Positions 46,385-59,029 of a stretch of DNA of 64,000 nt are shown here, piece by piece. How positions within the stretch are numbered: position 1 is the stretch's first letter; each line of letters opens with the position of its first letter. Source of the DNA: Sternotherus odoratus (Eukaryota; Chordata; Testudines; Kinosternidae); contig JAVMKO010000022.1 in NCBI GenBank assembly GCA_032164245.1, positions 11,903,845 through 11,967,844 on the forward strand, given 5' to 3'. Position numbers and translations under genes: made by a program. Under the pieces are notes generated by a model. That model saw only the letters and a program-made list of their open reading frames with translations. It made no database searches and was not told the origin of the DNA.

Positions 46385-46500
46385 CTGGATTTGTGGTTAT
46401 AATGCGCGACTGGAACTCAGGAGATCTGGGCTCTCTTCCTGAGCCTGGGCCAGTCACTTATCTCACAAAGCATAATCCCATTAGTATTTGTATTAGAGAG
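46385..46500 (+). repeat. MIR-like SINE head
   Basis: 'gtggttataatgcgcgactg', 'gaactcaggagatctgggct' and 'gggccagtcacttatctcac' match the tRNA-derived SINE head (…gactgggactcaggagatctgggttc…ggcaagtcactta). The B-box-like part is decayed. Confidence 0.65.
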
Positions 46501-46889
46501 GCACCAGGTGACCCCAACCTTCGTGCTGGTTGCTCTGCAGAAATAGTAAAATTCCCTGACCCAAACAGTTTAGGTCCAGGTACCTGAATACCTAAAGCCC
46601 TAGGAATCTGGGCCTTGCAGGCTAAATAAACAAGGATGGGTGAAGGATGTTCCCCGCCCCCCATCTAGAATACAAGGACAATAATACTTCACATTCCAGT
46701 GTTATGTTCAAACCATCTGTGTCCGTGAATTGCTTAGATACTGGGGTGATGCACATGAGAGAAAAGCTTACAAATAAAATAAACTTTCCTGAAATCTGCC
46801 TCAGGGAACTCAGCATACTTAGACCGCTTGATTAGGTTGACTGTTGTCTTTAAGGCTTCATATACTCTACAGCCATCACTGAGTCATGG
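46501..46889. other. Unassigned noncoding
   Basis: No gene or recognisable repeat. Confidence 0.45.
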
Positions 46890-47030
46890 GACATGTTTAA
46901 AAACTATAGTGCCGGACCCACTGGTAACAGCTCCTCGGTAACCAAATTAAAGCCCTGGATTATCGGAGGGTTTTGCCTGGCCGTAGTGATGCTATTAAAT
47001 CCTTTTCACATTGCACCATTTAAACATGTC
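46890..47030. repeat. Possible short MITE with 12-bp inverted ends
   Basis: GACATGTTTAAA at 46890-46901 is exactly mirrored by TTTAAACATGTC at 47019-47030. The 141-bp span contains 'cggtaaccaaattaaagccc' and 'ggattatcggagggttttgc'. No target duplication is visible beyond the ends, so it may be chance. Confidence 0.3.
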
Positions 47031-49613
47031 ACAGTCAGGTTAGCAGAAAAACTGTACCGGAATCAACACACGTAAGAAGATCAGTCATAGCAGGCACAAA
47101 ATTTCAGGAATTGCAGCCATCTCTCCCCATCGTGCAGGGGGGCAAGCAGTCTGATGTGAACATGCAGGGCACAATCCCATAATCAGATATGGCCTATGGC
47201 CAGAAACTTGTACACATGCAGAGACCTGCTGATCTCAAATAGGGCGCCACATGAAGACAATGGAGGTATCATGAAACAGAGGACATTCTGCTCGATTTAC
47301 TGTAACAGCTTTCTCTTTTTTTTCCCTTGCTCCCTATAAGTTTGTCACTTATCTCCCCCAACTGAGAGGTCTGACTAAAGGCCTGGCCTTGATCTCTGGG
47401 AGTTTTAACTTTAATGTATACAAGACCAGATCCTCAATATTTAAAGAAGATCCATTCTGACCTTTCACTCCCAGAAAAATGTCCCCAAATGTTCCTGCTT
47501 TCATTATTGCTTCTACTTTCTTCTCACATTACTCAAGAAGTCCACAATATGTGACACATTAAATACATAATCTGCTCTGACTTGCATCTTGGCGCTGTTG
47601 TCTGGTGGGAGTATGTTATGAGCAGCATGTACTTTATTTTTTATTTCGGCTATTGAAATGCAATTTGTTTTTATTTAAGTGCTGTTGGAAAGTGACAAAT
47701 AGGCCTCATAGGCTCTGAAGCCCTCTATCTATATTACAGGCATGTTAGAGATGGTGGTAGGGCAAATTTCTTCAAGCCATGTGCCTTCACCATATAAATA
47801 AGTCTCTGGACCGCACTGTTCTGCATGTCATATATGCCTCCTTAAAGTGGCTAGAACACAAAGGTTACGAGTCCACCGTAACTACCATCTAGAGGAGTTT
47901 ACCTCAAGCAGCTGAGAGTAATGTTTTAGCACTTGAAAATCCTGGATTCAATCCAAGATGGCACAGGTGTCTGAGAAATTGCCTGTAGAAATGAAAGGAA
48001 AGTTCAACTCCCACAGTCCATTCGGTCATTGGCCATCTCCTGATTCACCCACCTGTTAGTTTCATTTAGAAATGGCCCAGTGCTACAAAGTTTGGGTCCA
48101 GGTTTAAGCATCTCCTAAATCTCAGTACATTCAGACCCAAGTCAGAGAAATAGGGGTAAGCTATGGAATTTGTACCCTGATCCAGAGCACGTTTCCTCAG
48201 TCTCCTGAGATGTTCCAATCTGCCATCTAGGTTTGGGGTCTGTTTCTGGTAGTCCTGTTTCTCAAGTGTTTCAGTTCAGACAGGTTTCCTACAATCTGAA
48301 TGCTCCCTTGAATCTTAGACACTCTGAGTGAGCATGCATGGTACAAAGTGACAAATAGCTTATATTCCTTGGAGACAGCCTTGATTTTTTTTCCTCTGTG
48401 CAGAAAGATGTTAGATTTAAGATACAAAAATCAGAGTAGAAGAGAGAAAGTTACTGTCCTGTCAGTGTGAATGAGCTATAGGAGCTTATCTATATGTGTA
48501 TGAAACAACTATGGGTCCTAACAATAAACATTCTGAGCCAAACTCATCCCATTGGCTACCATCTCTGCAGCTGTACAGTGGTCCCTGTATGAAATGAACT
48601 GACCAGACCACCACAATTATTGGCCCAGGGATAAACCACTTCAGGTGCTGAGTCACAGAGACTCAACCATCCTCTCCTAATAGTGGTCCCTCCAAGCCAA
48701 AGTGGAACCATTTTACTGGTGAGGGGAGTGGGGGTAGAATGGGGTGGTGAACATGGGGGAGAGCTTGCTCTATGTTAAAACTAGTCTGTAAATAAATAGA
48801 TGAGGTCAATCTGCCTGGATGTCAATCTGGCCATTTTCACCAGCAAATTAATTAAACTAACCAAATCTTTAAAAAAAAGTTAAAATATCAAGATTTTTAA
48901 AAAATAAAATAGAAAGCAATTGTCTTCCTTTTAGAGTCCCCTTGTCTGAGCTACATGAATACTGTGCAAGCCAGCACTTGATTACAAAATTGCTTTGTAT
49001 TCCATTTAAGATTGCTTCATCTGTTATCTGGAGAGGTAGGAAGACTCTAAATTGTGTCACCTCCTAGTCTCTGCCAATAATGTCATAATTTGATATGGAG
49101 ACTATGCATACCATTAGATCCTAATTTGATTTTTAAAACATGCGCTGGCAGCCAGCTGACTCCTATTGATGGATTTATCTGATTATCCTCATGCCTCTTA
49201 CTCTGAAAGTATTCCGAGAGAATATTTTGATGGGGATGTGTTCTTGCATTCATGATGCGCACACTGGATCCAGGTAACAGTCAGTTTCTTCTTTCTTCGG
49301 GTTTTGGAGGGAGGTAAAAATTTTAGCACATCTGATAGTAATCGAACTGGTAGTGACGGCCAGCTAGGGTGACGTGGACAGGTGGTATACAAACACAACC
49401 CTTACAGCTCGATCCTTTGCTGGATTCTTGCTATTTCCCAGCTCTTTCTGAAGCACCTCCGCTCCAGCCTGCTCCACCCCTTGCTATTCCAGTTCTTGGC
49501 CCCCAGACTGCTCTGTTGGGACATCTCACATCCTAACTGCAACACCACTTGCTATTCCAGCCTGGTGATTCCACTCAGATCTGCACATCTTTGCGTCCAT
49601 AAAGCACATAGGT
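47031..49613. other. Unassigned noncoding
   Basis: No gene. A SINE-like head with 'cctggattcaatccaag' lies near 47905-47990, related to that at 37030. The rest is unassigned. Confidence 0.4.
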
Positions 49614-49693
49614 GGGATTTTCAAAGGAGCCTAAAGCATTACATTTAAATGGGATTTGGCTACCTAACTCCCTTAGGCTCCTTTGAAAACCCC
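49614..49693. repeat. Palindromic MITE-like repeat (GATTTTCAAA family), best copy
   Basis: GGGATTTTCAAAGGAGCCTAA at the left is mirrored by TTAGGCTCCTTTGAAAACCCC at the right, with one mismatch, around a 39-bp centre containing 'aaatgggatttggctaccta'. The whole unit is 80 bp and would fold into a hairpin. Others are at 1985, 6225 and 56801. Confidence 0.75.
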
Positions 49694-51119
49694 AGGCATA
49701 GAAGGGAAGAAACTAATGCCCAGATACCTCAGCTCCATTGGACCTTGTGTCTATATTTTCTCCTTGGCATGGAAGAACACAGAGGCAGAGAACAATGTCC
49801 CATTGCTGTTTCCCTGACCCTAGACATGGCAGAGCCTGTAGCCATGCTACTATTTGCGGCATGCCTCCAGCTGAACTCTGTCACTCTGCAGAGGGGAGTC
49901 ACAGCGCACACAATGATGAGTTAACACTGCAAAAGGTAATATTACCGACAGAAGCATGTACAATGTTGGAGGCAGAGCATAAGTAGGTCATGGGCTTTAG
50001 CCACTTTACAGTCATGTCATGATAAATGCTGGCCTGAGTTATCAAACCAAGAACATGACGACCCAAGCCCTGGCAAAACCCAGCTCTGAATCTTAAGCAG
50101 AGCACTCCTCCTCCCTGCCACAGTGCAATTTCCTTTCATGCTTAATTGTGCAAAGGTGGTTTTACTATCCTTCCTTCATCGTTGGGCCTCGGGGAGGAAT
50201 CGAGCATTTTCATCCTGCCTATCCAAGTCATTACCACAGGAGATTAGGTGGAAGTGCCAGGCATGAAAATGGGCAACCTTGACAAAAATAAATTGGAATT
50301 TAGATAGTAACACATAAGTGGCGTCCTAGCTGAGTCCAGTGTCTTGTCCTTGTAGGTTGAAGCCGTACATGAGCAGGGACACTTCAGTGCTCAGCTAATC
50401 CTCAATCCTGAGCATTCATAACTCACTTATGTGCCTTCCTGCCCAATCTCCAACAAATTAACTGTCATTATCATCATAAATTCTATTATTAGAATGACCA
50501 TGCAGGGTCCAGACAGGATCTAGAACAGACATTTCTAATCCACAAGTCATGATGACAATGATTTTGATTTAGCAAAGTACTTAGAGAAGTGCCTGACTTC
50601 AAACAGGTGACTTAAATGGGATTGCTGACATGCTTAAAATTAGGCACCTGCTTAAGTACCTTGCTTAATTGTGGCTGGTATGAATGCATACACTTCCAAC
50701 TTACCCAGTTAAATTTCTGCCCTCCAATCAGTATGTCTGAATGATTATACATAACACCTCCATACACCATAAAATATGGCACCTAAGGGAACACACTGAG
50801 GATAGATTCTTATTCAAGTTTCATGAGCCTTGGTTTATTTCATTCCCTTGATCTTAATTATTTTCATTTTTGGTTCATAAAGTTGGCAGGCCTGGAGAGC
50901 AGCTCTGTTTGTTTCAAAGAGCTCTCCCTAAACTAGTGTGTTTGTGTAGGCTTACCTCTTGCCCGTTGGAGTCCCCTAAAATGCTAGGCATCTCAAGCTA
51001 CCCTCAGGCCCTGAGGCTTTCATTTTATGTAGTGTGCTCTTTCTTTCCTTGTTTCTTTCTCTTATTGACCATAAAAATCATTTCACAGCAGCGCTCGGCA
51101 CTAGTGCTGGGCAATACCA
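49694..51119. other. Unassigned noncoding
   Basis: No gene; 60-91-codon frames here overlap on both strands. The part at 50110-50470 keeps CpGs ('atcgttgggcctcggggagg', 'aatcgagcattttc') and AT words, and might be conserved. Confidence 0.35.
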
Positions 51120-51240
51120 TCACAGCATCATAGAAATTACAGAGACTAGAGATTTATTAGATCATCTAGTCCATCCCCACTGCCCCCGTGGCTAGTGTGT
51201 GATTGCTCCCCAAAGGACACTTACTGCTGCTTTATCCCAT
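51120..51240 (-). mobile_element. CR1-type 3' end fragment
   Basis: 'gcatcatagaaattacagag', then 'ttagatcatctagtccatcc' and 'gtgattgctccccaaaggac', fit a CR1 3' UTR in minus orientation. The 5' boundary is vague. Confidence 0.6.
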
Positions 51241-52614
51241 TCTCTGTCAGGCACTAGCATTGACAGTTGTCTAGTAATCTGGAGTCAGATTTCCCAACAG
51301 AGGCTTCTAGCTTCCATTGTACTTGGACTGCAGACATCAGCTTCATCCTTCTACTGAGACATTATTAAAGCATGGTCCCTTATAGCAGTCCCCATGGAAG
51401 TTAAAGATCTTCACTTTGAAAGGCTAGAAGAGAGAACATCTGTTGGCCTTGCCAACCCCTCTCTCTCTTTCTCACTCAATGAAACAGGATCTGATACTAA
51501 GGTTTCCTTAGCTCTTTATCAAGCCACCTACCTACACACCCATGCACCCATCACTGTGGTATCTGAGCAATGAAGGATGAGGTACGTTATACTGTGGAGG
51601 AGCTTCCCAAGGATATAGAGGGAAGCCCAATAGCTGGAGTAATCTAAAAGTAGATGAGAATAAAACACGAATATAGATAATCTCATTTTGTATGGAGATA
51701 CAGCCTAGATAAGGCTGATAAGAACTTCCTTTTGGAGGGCTGGTTTTACACAGATATATCTTGGGTCTGATTTTCCTCTCACATGCACTACCGATGTAGA
51801 TTAGGATTAATTCCACTGATGTCAAGGGTCTGTAGCACTTGGTAGGAGAGAGGTTGACTGAGAACTGAAGACTGCAGCTCATACAGGATCAATATTCACA
51901 AACGAGTGATACAAACTGATCAGGAAAGGCAAACAGGGTGCTGGGGTAAAAGCCCCTTCCAACAGAAGTGATACAAACTGTCAAAGGGTGGTGAAGGCAG
52001 TCATTGATATAACAAAGAGTACAGCATAGAAACAATACCAATCCAACTGGTGACAGGGTTTGCAAGAGTAAAAAAATATGCATTTAAAAGTTACAGACCA
52101 GTTTAATGAAAAGGGAGGAGAGGGGGCGAGCGGAATGGAATCAATGGAAATAACAGATACACAAACTGGCAGCTGAAGTGGTAAAATGTATGATTAGCAA
52201 CAGGAAAGAGGTTACAAACTGCTTCTCATTTATATGCAGTGAAATAGACTCCTCTAGCTTGGAAGGGTTTGTTTTTGCCAATTGTAATCATTCCCATGTG
52301 GATAATTGACCTGAAGTTTTTTTTTCTTCATTTGTAATGAACAGTAGAGAAGAGATCCTCCCAGTTATAAAACCGTCAGTGTTGAGAGGTAATTGTGAAC
52401 GTGCTCTTATTGAAAGAGTTTTTCTGAAGATTAAACTGCATGTGAATGGGGTAGAAGGATTCTCTTGGAATCAAGGTACCAAGAAAATAAAGTAATTCAG
52501 ACTTAGAATGTGCCAGTCCTGCCCTGATGCATACTAATTAATATGCAAAAGTAATATTTTATCCCTCACCTTTGCACAATTAAGCCTTACAGCATCCTGA
52601 GGGGGATATAACTT
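51241..52614. other. Unassigned noncoding
   Basis: A 116-codon minus-strand frame (51532-51882) shows no domain. No repeat recognised. Confidence 0.4.
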
Positions 52615-52690
52615 GTAGGATACAGATGGGTAAACTGAGGCACACAGTGGTAAAAGAACATGTCCAATGTCAGAGCTAATTCATTGACAG
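52615..52690 (+). repeat. MIR/CORE-SINE core fragment
   Basis: 'acagatgggtaaactgaggc' then 'acacagtggtaaaagaacat' and 'gtccaatgtcagagctaatt' follow the SINE core order. Confidence 0.6.
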
Positions 52691-52900
52691 AGAGAGGAGA
52701 GAAACTTGTTTAGACAGACAAATATATTAAGCCAGCCAGCCACTGGGCACAATCGAGAGAAGTCCTAATGTGTAGGGATCTGCAGTTTTGCACAGCTTTA
52801 TAGCTGAAGCATGTTGTGACTTGCATTCTGCTTAACTTAAAATGTACTATTAACTCATCTGGTGTTTCATTTCCCCCTTTTAACCCATTGGCTAATTTTA

Positions 52901-53050
52901 TAGAATCACAGAAATGGAGAGCTAGACAACTTTCTAGTCCATCCCTCCTCTCAAGGCAGGATTAAGTATATACCTAAACGATCCCTGACAGATGTTCGTC
53001 TAACCTCTTAAAAAACCATCAGGTTGGGGAATCTGGGCTACTGAGTGCAT
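52901..53050 (-). mobile_element. CR1-type 3' end fragment
   Basis: 'atagaatcacagaaatggag', 'tttctagtccatccctcctc', 'caaggcaggattaagtatat' and 'acctaaacgatccctgacag' correspond to a CR1 subfamily 3' UTR in minus orientation. Confidence 0.75.
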
Positions 53051-53830
53051 CCTGGAATGTTTTATGATATCAACATTTCCGGAAGCCATCCATGCAGCGA
53101 AGTCAAAGAGGGTAAAAATCCATTTAAAGTGGAAGGGGATGAAAGTTACAAATTGTTTCTATCAGAGCTGTGGAAAAAACTCTGGATTTCCTAGGTTGCT
53201 TTTTCTGTGTTTGAGTATTTGTCCATGGTATGCACACAAAAAGGTCCCTAAAGGATCTTGCTTCCAATAATTTCCCCCTTGTTTCAGCTCTAATCTGCAA
53301 AGCCTTTCCTCCAGGGACAGAATGAGATCCTCTTAAGGACTACCAAGCGGCATATTGATTCTTTCTCCCAGATCTATTGACTTTGTTGCTTTGGGAAACA
53401 AAAGGACATACAGAAAAACAATAAAGTGTTTAATTTAAATACCATTTGTAGTAAAAGGAAAAAACACAAATGGGAAAGAAACAGACAATGATTCTTGTTT
53501 GAATAAGATTGTAATATGTGAAACATGCAATATAAACTGACAAGGGAGGAAGATGATCATTGTTTGAATAACATCAATATAAACACAGATGCTTAAGAGA
53601 CTGGCAAGGGAAATGGAAGATCCAAGCCTCGAATAATGTTGATATACCAATAAATATACAAACCAGAAAGACATGGAGAGTGGATGATTGCTTGTGAGAT
53701 GTTTAGAGATACTATTTGCTCAACATTATCGAGGGGAAGAAAATTTGAGTCTACTACACCTTGCATGCCTTCTATGCTCATGTTTCTGCCATTATTTATA
53801 TTACTTTTTTCTCTTGGATCATCATGAAGA
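53051..53830. other. Unassigned noncoding
   Basis: No gene. Overlapping frames of 64-93 codons are random. Confidence 0.45.
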
Positions 53831-53897
53831 CACAGCATTCCCCTTGGTGCTAATGAGATTTGCATTGCAAACACCTTTATAACAATTATTCCATCTT
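53831..53897 (+). repeat. Local duplicate, copy 1
   Basis: 'cacagcattccccttggtgc' then 'taatgagatttgcattgcaa' and 'ttataacaattattccatct' reappear at 54236-54302 with about nine substitutions by eye. Copy 1 lacks the SINE body that follows copy 2. Confidence 0.8.
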
Positions 53898-54235
53898 GTT
53901 AAGGGGCCACATTCATCCCTGATGTAGATAAAAATGTGTTTGGGTTTCTGGGGTTGTCTAATTACATGCACCTATAATACAGTAGTAGTTTGGTTTTCAG
54001 CACAGTCTATGCTCACTCCTAGACTGTGTGTTCTGTTTTCGGTTGAGATTTGCTATGGCACAAATGTTGGTCAGCCACCTTTTAATGGGAGTGGGGCATC
54101 TAACTAACCTCTGTGCCATTGACAGTCTCCTCCTTTGCCTTTGATTGGAGATAATTAATCAATCACTAGTGCAAGCACATAATGTACTACTTCCCATTAA
54201 GAGTATAGACTTTTCTGAAGTCAGGAGACTTTAGC

Positions 54236-54302
54236 CACAGAATTCCCCATGGTGCTAATGAGATTTGCATTGCTAACATCTTTATAATAATTATCCCATC
54301 TT
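54236..54302 (+). repeat. Local duplicate, copy 2
   Basis: Second copy of the block at 53831, 405 bp downstream in the same orientation. It leads into a MIR-like body at 54310. Either an old segmental duplication or two copies of one unnamed repeat. Confidence 0.8.
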
Positions 54303-54309
54303 TCTATCT

Positions 54310-54445
54310 GGGGAACTCAACGTGTTTTACAAATATTGATAAACTGAGTCTCACAAAGTTCCTGTGAGAAACAATAGATGTACAGGGATTTTACCAGTGA
54401 CACACAACACCTGTGGCAGAGACAGGGATGAATACCAAAGCTTCT
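54310..54445 (+). repeat. MIR/CORE-SINE-like body
   Basis: 'gtgttttacaaatattgata', 'aactgagtctcacaaagttc', 'ctgtgagaaacaatagatgt' and 'acctgtggcagagacaggga' fit the SINE 3' body order (…tttacaaac…ctcacaacacccctgtgagg…gtggcagagc). Confidence 0.55.
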
Positions 54446-54808
54446 GAATTATATTCTTGTCTTTTATCCATCCTTATGTCAAGAATAGCAGTTGGTCACT
54501 TTATATGAAGGTTCCAATTATACATGGCTTAAAAAGCATTAATAAATGATTAACGATGTTATAAGCATGATATAGATATAAGTTTGCATTATAAACTATT
54601 ATAAGCACATCAGTCAAAGAGGTTATAGATAGTAATAATCCATAACTATAAGCAATCTATTGATATGCTGGAATACATACCAATGAATTATTTATATTAA
54701 CATATATTAACTCTTTATAAACTACTTATAAATGGGAGATAATTTTGGCTAAAGTTTTGTCATACTTTACATTAGTCAAATGCAGTCATTTTATTAAAAA
54801 GTAATGAC

Positions 54809-54860
54809 AATTGATTATGCAAAATCAATTATTGATTATGCAAAATCAATTATTGATCAT
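54809..54860 (+). repeat. 21-bp tandem repeat, about 2.4 units
   Basis: AATTATTGATTATGCAAAATC is repeated, with a partial unit on each side. Each unit holds the inverted pair ATTGAT/ATCAAT around TATGCAAA, an octamer-like (POU) word. Array length is about 52 bp. Confidence 0.85.
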
Positions 54861-55774
54861 GAATAGAGCACTAAGTGATGTATAATAAGCATTTAAAAAT
54901 GTATTTAGCTGAAGATTTTACCAGCAATAAAGACTATATGAGCAATAGCTGCATAATTACATTTTATGAATACAGGAAACCTGTAAGGAATGCTTTGAGA
55001 TTTAATTGACATTTAACAAGATAACTACAGCAAGTTAATTAGAAATTATCTGCTAAAAATATGAATTAACTTTAAATAATATTTTAGCTTGCTGCAGTAT
55101 AACTAATGTCTTGTTATATGCCAATGAAATGCCTAAATGAAATAGTTTTCACTTAGGGTCTTTCTAATTCATTTCCCACAAAATAAAGCCTGTATTATCA
55201 CCTCCTTATTTTGAATCCTTTTTGGTAGAAAAGGGACAAGCTGATCTGCTTAGCAAAAAAGACTCGTTTTATGGATCTTTCAGGCTTTGTTAAAATAAAA
55301 TTCCCCCTGCATTTCTATCAATGTGCAAAGATATTTTTGCATGTCACCTCACTTTTGTGTTTGGCTTTGAACTCAGAACAAAAGTGAGGTATGGCACGAC
55401 CATCACTGGATTCCCTGCAAAATGATGCCTTAGAGATTATAACAGAGCTAATACTGGAGGCCGTGTGCAGAATACACCATGCACATTCTCCCAGGTCTGT
55501 ATGGTTATCTGACAGCTGAAACAAAATACAAGGCACAACCCCATTCTTTTCACCTCATTCAGGTGCTACAAAGGGGACGGAAATCTGGCTTAAACCTCCA
55601 GGGCTAGGGATTCCCTCAGAAGGCATAAAGCCAACGTGGGATCTATGCTCCCGCTGCTCCTGTCCCCCATCATAAGGATGTTCAGGGGCAGGCAGAGGTT
55701 GACTGGTGTGATTGGCATGACTGGCACTCCAGCAATCCCGAGTCGATGGCAAAACCTCTAAAGAGTCAGACATT
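54861..55774. other. Unassigned noncoding, AT-rich
   Basis: 54900-55130 is very AT-rich with AATTAG/TTAATTAG words and no repeat recognised. No gene. Confidence 0.4.
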
Positions 55775-55880
55775 GGACTGGGAGTGAGGAGTATTAAGTT
55801 TTTTCCTAGTTCCAGCCTCTGCTCTGCTGTGACACCTTGGGCAAGTCACTTTACCTCCTTGTGCTTCTTTTCTCCCCTAG
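55775..55880 (+). repeat. MIR-like SINE head
   Basis: 'actgggagtgaggagtatta', 'cctctgctctgctgtgacac' and 'cttgggcaagtcactttacc' match the SINE head through the conserved TTGGGCAAGTCACTT core. Confidence 0.75.
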
Positions 55881-56800
55881 TCTCCACCACGTCTTGTCTA
55901 CTTTGACTGCAAGCCACCTTCCTCGCCCTTCTCAGGCCTCCTGATGAGCACAGCTCACAGCCAGACACCAGCTTCTGATGCAGAGTTCAACCTCCCAAGA
56001 TCTCTCCATTGCCAACATATTCTCTATGAATAACGCTTGACACCATTAAGTAAACTATCCTTGAAAAGTCTCTTGCAAATATGACATGGGGAATAATCTT
56101 GACCTGTCCTCGGGATCAGAGATGAACTGGATGTAAACTAACTGGTTATTCCCAGCTCTGATTTTTATGATTTTATAATGCAGTGAGGGCCTTTCTACAA
56201 GCACTAGAAGTCTGTTATTCAAAGCAATCAGAGTAACCCTGTGGATTTTATAGCACTTTGAATAGTTGGCCTTTAAACAGAAAGTGATGCCCTACTTTAA
56301 TGATAGCAAAGTTGGCACTCCTATAATATACAATAGGCTTGATGCTGCAGCCCATACTCAAGTAAATCTCATATTTGATCAGGGTAACAGGATCTCGTCC
56401 ATTAGCCTTTATATAGGGATCCACAAGAACTTTTCATTTGCCATTAGCAGCCTGTGGGCCTGATCCTGCAATCAGTGGCAAAACTTCAGCTGATTTATAT
56501 GGCAGGAAATTTGGGCCACCGATTATCAGCTCATTCTAGAACAATAATAAGAGCAAAGTCCCCCCTCTCCCCCGCACCCAGGAAGCCCTGTTCTCTCTAA
56601 GGGAAATATTGGCTTGAATACGGCAAACAGGATTTGATCCAAAAAGAGGCTGACCAAGGGATCAGAAGTTCCTAACCTGGAGTTACCAAGAAGTGTAGAC
56701 GCTCAAGCCCTAGGTTAACAAACCTGAAGTCTGATAACTCAAGTACAACTAACCCTGCTCTTACACTGACTTGCAGATATACCCACAAAGACTAAGAGAA
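55881..56800. other. Unassigned noncoding
   Basis: No gene. A small TTTACACC-type piece ('gcctgatcctgcaatcagtg', 56458-56520) is present. Confidence 0.4.
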
Positions 56801-56892
56801 GACTTTCAAAGGCACAACAGGCAGTTAAATACCATGGGAAAAAATCAATAGAAGTGGGGTATCTAATTTCTATTTCTACCTTTGAAAATCTC
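56801..56892. repeat. Palindromic MITE-like repeat (GATTTTCAAA family)
   Basis: GACTTTCAAAGGCACAAC at left is mirrored by CTACCTTTGAAAATCTCC at right. The centre has 'aatcaatagaagtggggtat'. Same ends as at 49614. Confidence 0.6.
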
Positions 56893-59029
56893 CCCCTGAG
56901 CTTCTGGGCTGGCTTATAAGGTTGTTCCCAACAATTCAAGATAGAACAATAGTGAGACGCAGTTAACCATTCCCCAGCAGTGCAAGGAACCAGAACACCC
57001 CCACCCCTGAACAACAACTAGCACGCCAAAAACAAAGGCATAATGCCCTTATTTACAATGAGCCCTCAGCTTCTGAGCTGGCCTAGCTCCCAGTCACCCT
57101 TAACAGCGCTGGCTTCCTTTGCTTCGGGCTGCTGTTTTTATCTACTTCCTGGCCTCAGGGGACTCCTTATTTTCCAGTTTGCTACAGTTGTACCTGCAGA
57201 GGGGCTTTATTACTCTCTCTCTCTTCTTAAAGAATCAGACAGCTGTGGCTCAGGTGCAGATACTTTAAGGGATTGTTACTCATCATGCCATATGTTTCAG
57301 GAACAGTAACAAAGAACGCAGCCAAACTCTGAAACTTCCCCCATGTAGCTCTAGCAAATGACTGACAGTAAGGGAGGCATGGTAATTGGGTTCTCTCCCA
57401 TGGCCCCCACTGAAACTCTGGATGCTTTGATCAGTTTCCCCGTGAACGTCCTTTAAGGAAAATCAAGCAGACATTTATGCAGGTTCCCACTTTTCACTTT
57501 TTCTTGGTCAGTGGATTAATCAAAATTGATTTTTCTGAGTGACTGGGGGAGGCCTAAAGTTAAAAGATAAAAGAGTATATTCCTTTTAAAATGTAATTTA
57601 GATATTTTTTTAGTATTACCTCTAATATCAACACAAAATCACTTCAATCTTCCAGAAGCACCTGGGACCCAGCTTACAGCTGCATGGATATGCAAACGAT
57701 TTTTTACTGGCAAATGGAACAGATGTGGACTCTGTCTTTCACTTGGTGGTTCTGAACTAGATATTGTTGAACAAGAGTTACAAACAGTTTGTTTAGGTTT
57801 GTATTCGTCATCAGAATCAGGGTAGATTTAGAATTTCAGCCTTCCTACCACAACCAGGAAGAGTAAAAATGGGCCCAAATGATGCTCAGCAAAACAGTCA
57901 GAACCATTGAAATGATGGGTCCAAGTCCTGGCAAAGTTGCTGGGTTGCTTTTAGTGACTGGTGGACTTCCCAGGGTTCAGATAAGCACCCCAAAGAAGTG
58001 GAAGTTTATTCCAACCCCTCTGATCAACCAAAGCTGGAAATCCAGGATTGCAGTCACCATCATTGCTTCATACCAGCTATGATAAATTAAAGTCAATGGC
58101 GCTACTCCAGTTTATGCCAACTGAAAAAATCTAGCCCAGGGATTTCTTGGCAGCTGATCTTTAGTTGTGGAATTCCCTCACAGCAGAGCTGAGAATGACC
58201 ATAAACCCACACTGCCTTCAAGGAAAAAAGGGCAAAACCTGGACAGACAATACAGAAAGTGGGAGTAAAGCTAGGTAAATGCTGGGAGGAAAGATTATTT
58301 TTTTCAAACCTCCAAAAAGGTTTTGGCTGAGGTTTGAGCTTGATTTTTGAGCTGAAGTTGGAGGCCTGGCTGATCCAAAACCCCTCCTCTATCCCTATCT
58401 GTAGTTCTTCTAAAAGAAAGGAAACAGAGTTGTGCTGTTTGGACAAGCTTTGGTTAACTGGCAGCACCAGGTGTCCTCATTTTGTCAGCAAAGACATCTT
58501 TGTTCAGCATATTATATTGGCCTGGATCGAGAAGAACTGATTGGATTATTCACCAAAAATATTTAAATTGATACATTCCAGCATATTTCTTTGAATAAAT
58601 TATCTGCATATAAATGTTTTCATTATTCAACCATATCTAATGGTCCATTAGCATTCAGTGAATTGTATATTGCCAGCGTTTTCCATCAGTCACCAAATAT
58701 ATTATTTGCAAATAAATTTGATCATTATTCTGCCAGCTTTAGCTTTAAGCACATCCCCTGGAGAACAGTGGCTCCCTGGAATAGCAATCAGGCACAGGGA
58801 GCGGTTTGAAGGGCTGTTTTCTGGGCTCAGTTACTCTGGTGTAAATCTGAACGAGCACCCTGGGAATCAATGGCCTCTCTCCATATTGACAGACATCACT
58901 GAGATCAGAGTGTGGCTCAAATTGCCCCCATTTGCTGAAGGGAGCACAAAATTTCTCAATACATTCAGAACCTAGTCCAAGCCAATATCTTAATAAGCAG
59001 TTTAGTTTTCCAGCCCACAAAATTGAACT
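56893..59029. other. Unassigned noncoding with small old repeats
   Basis: TTTACACC-type pieces at about 58080-58140 ('aagtcaatggcgctactcca') and 58820-58935 ('actctggtgtaaatctgaac', 'gagatcagagtgtggctcaa'). No gene; the 121-codon minus-strand frame at 58102-58467 has no domain. Confidence 0.4.
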
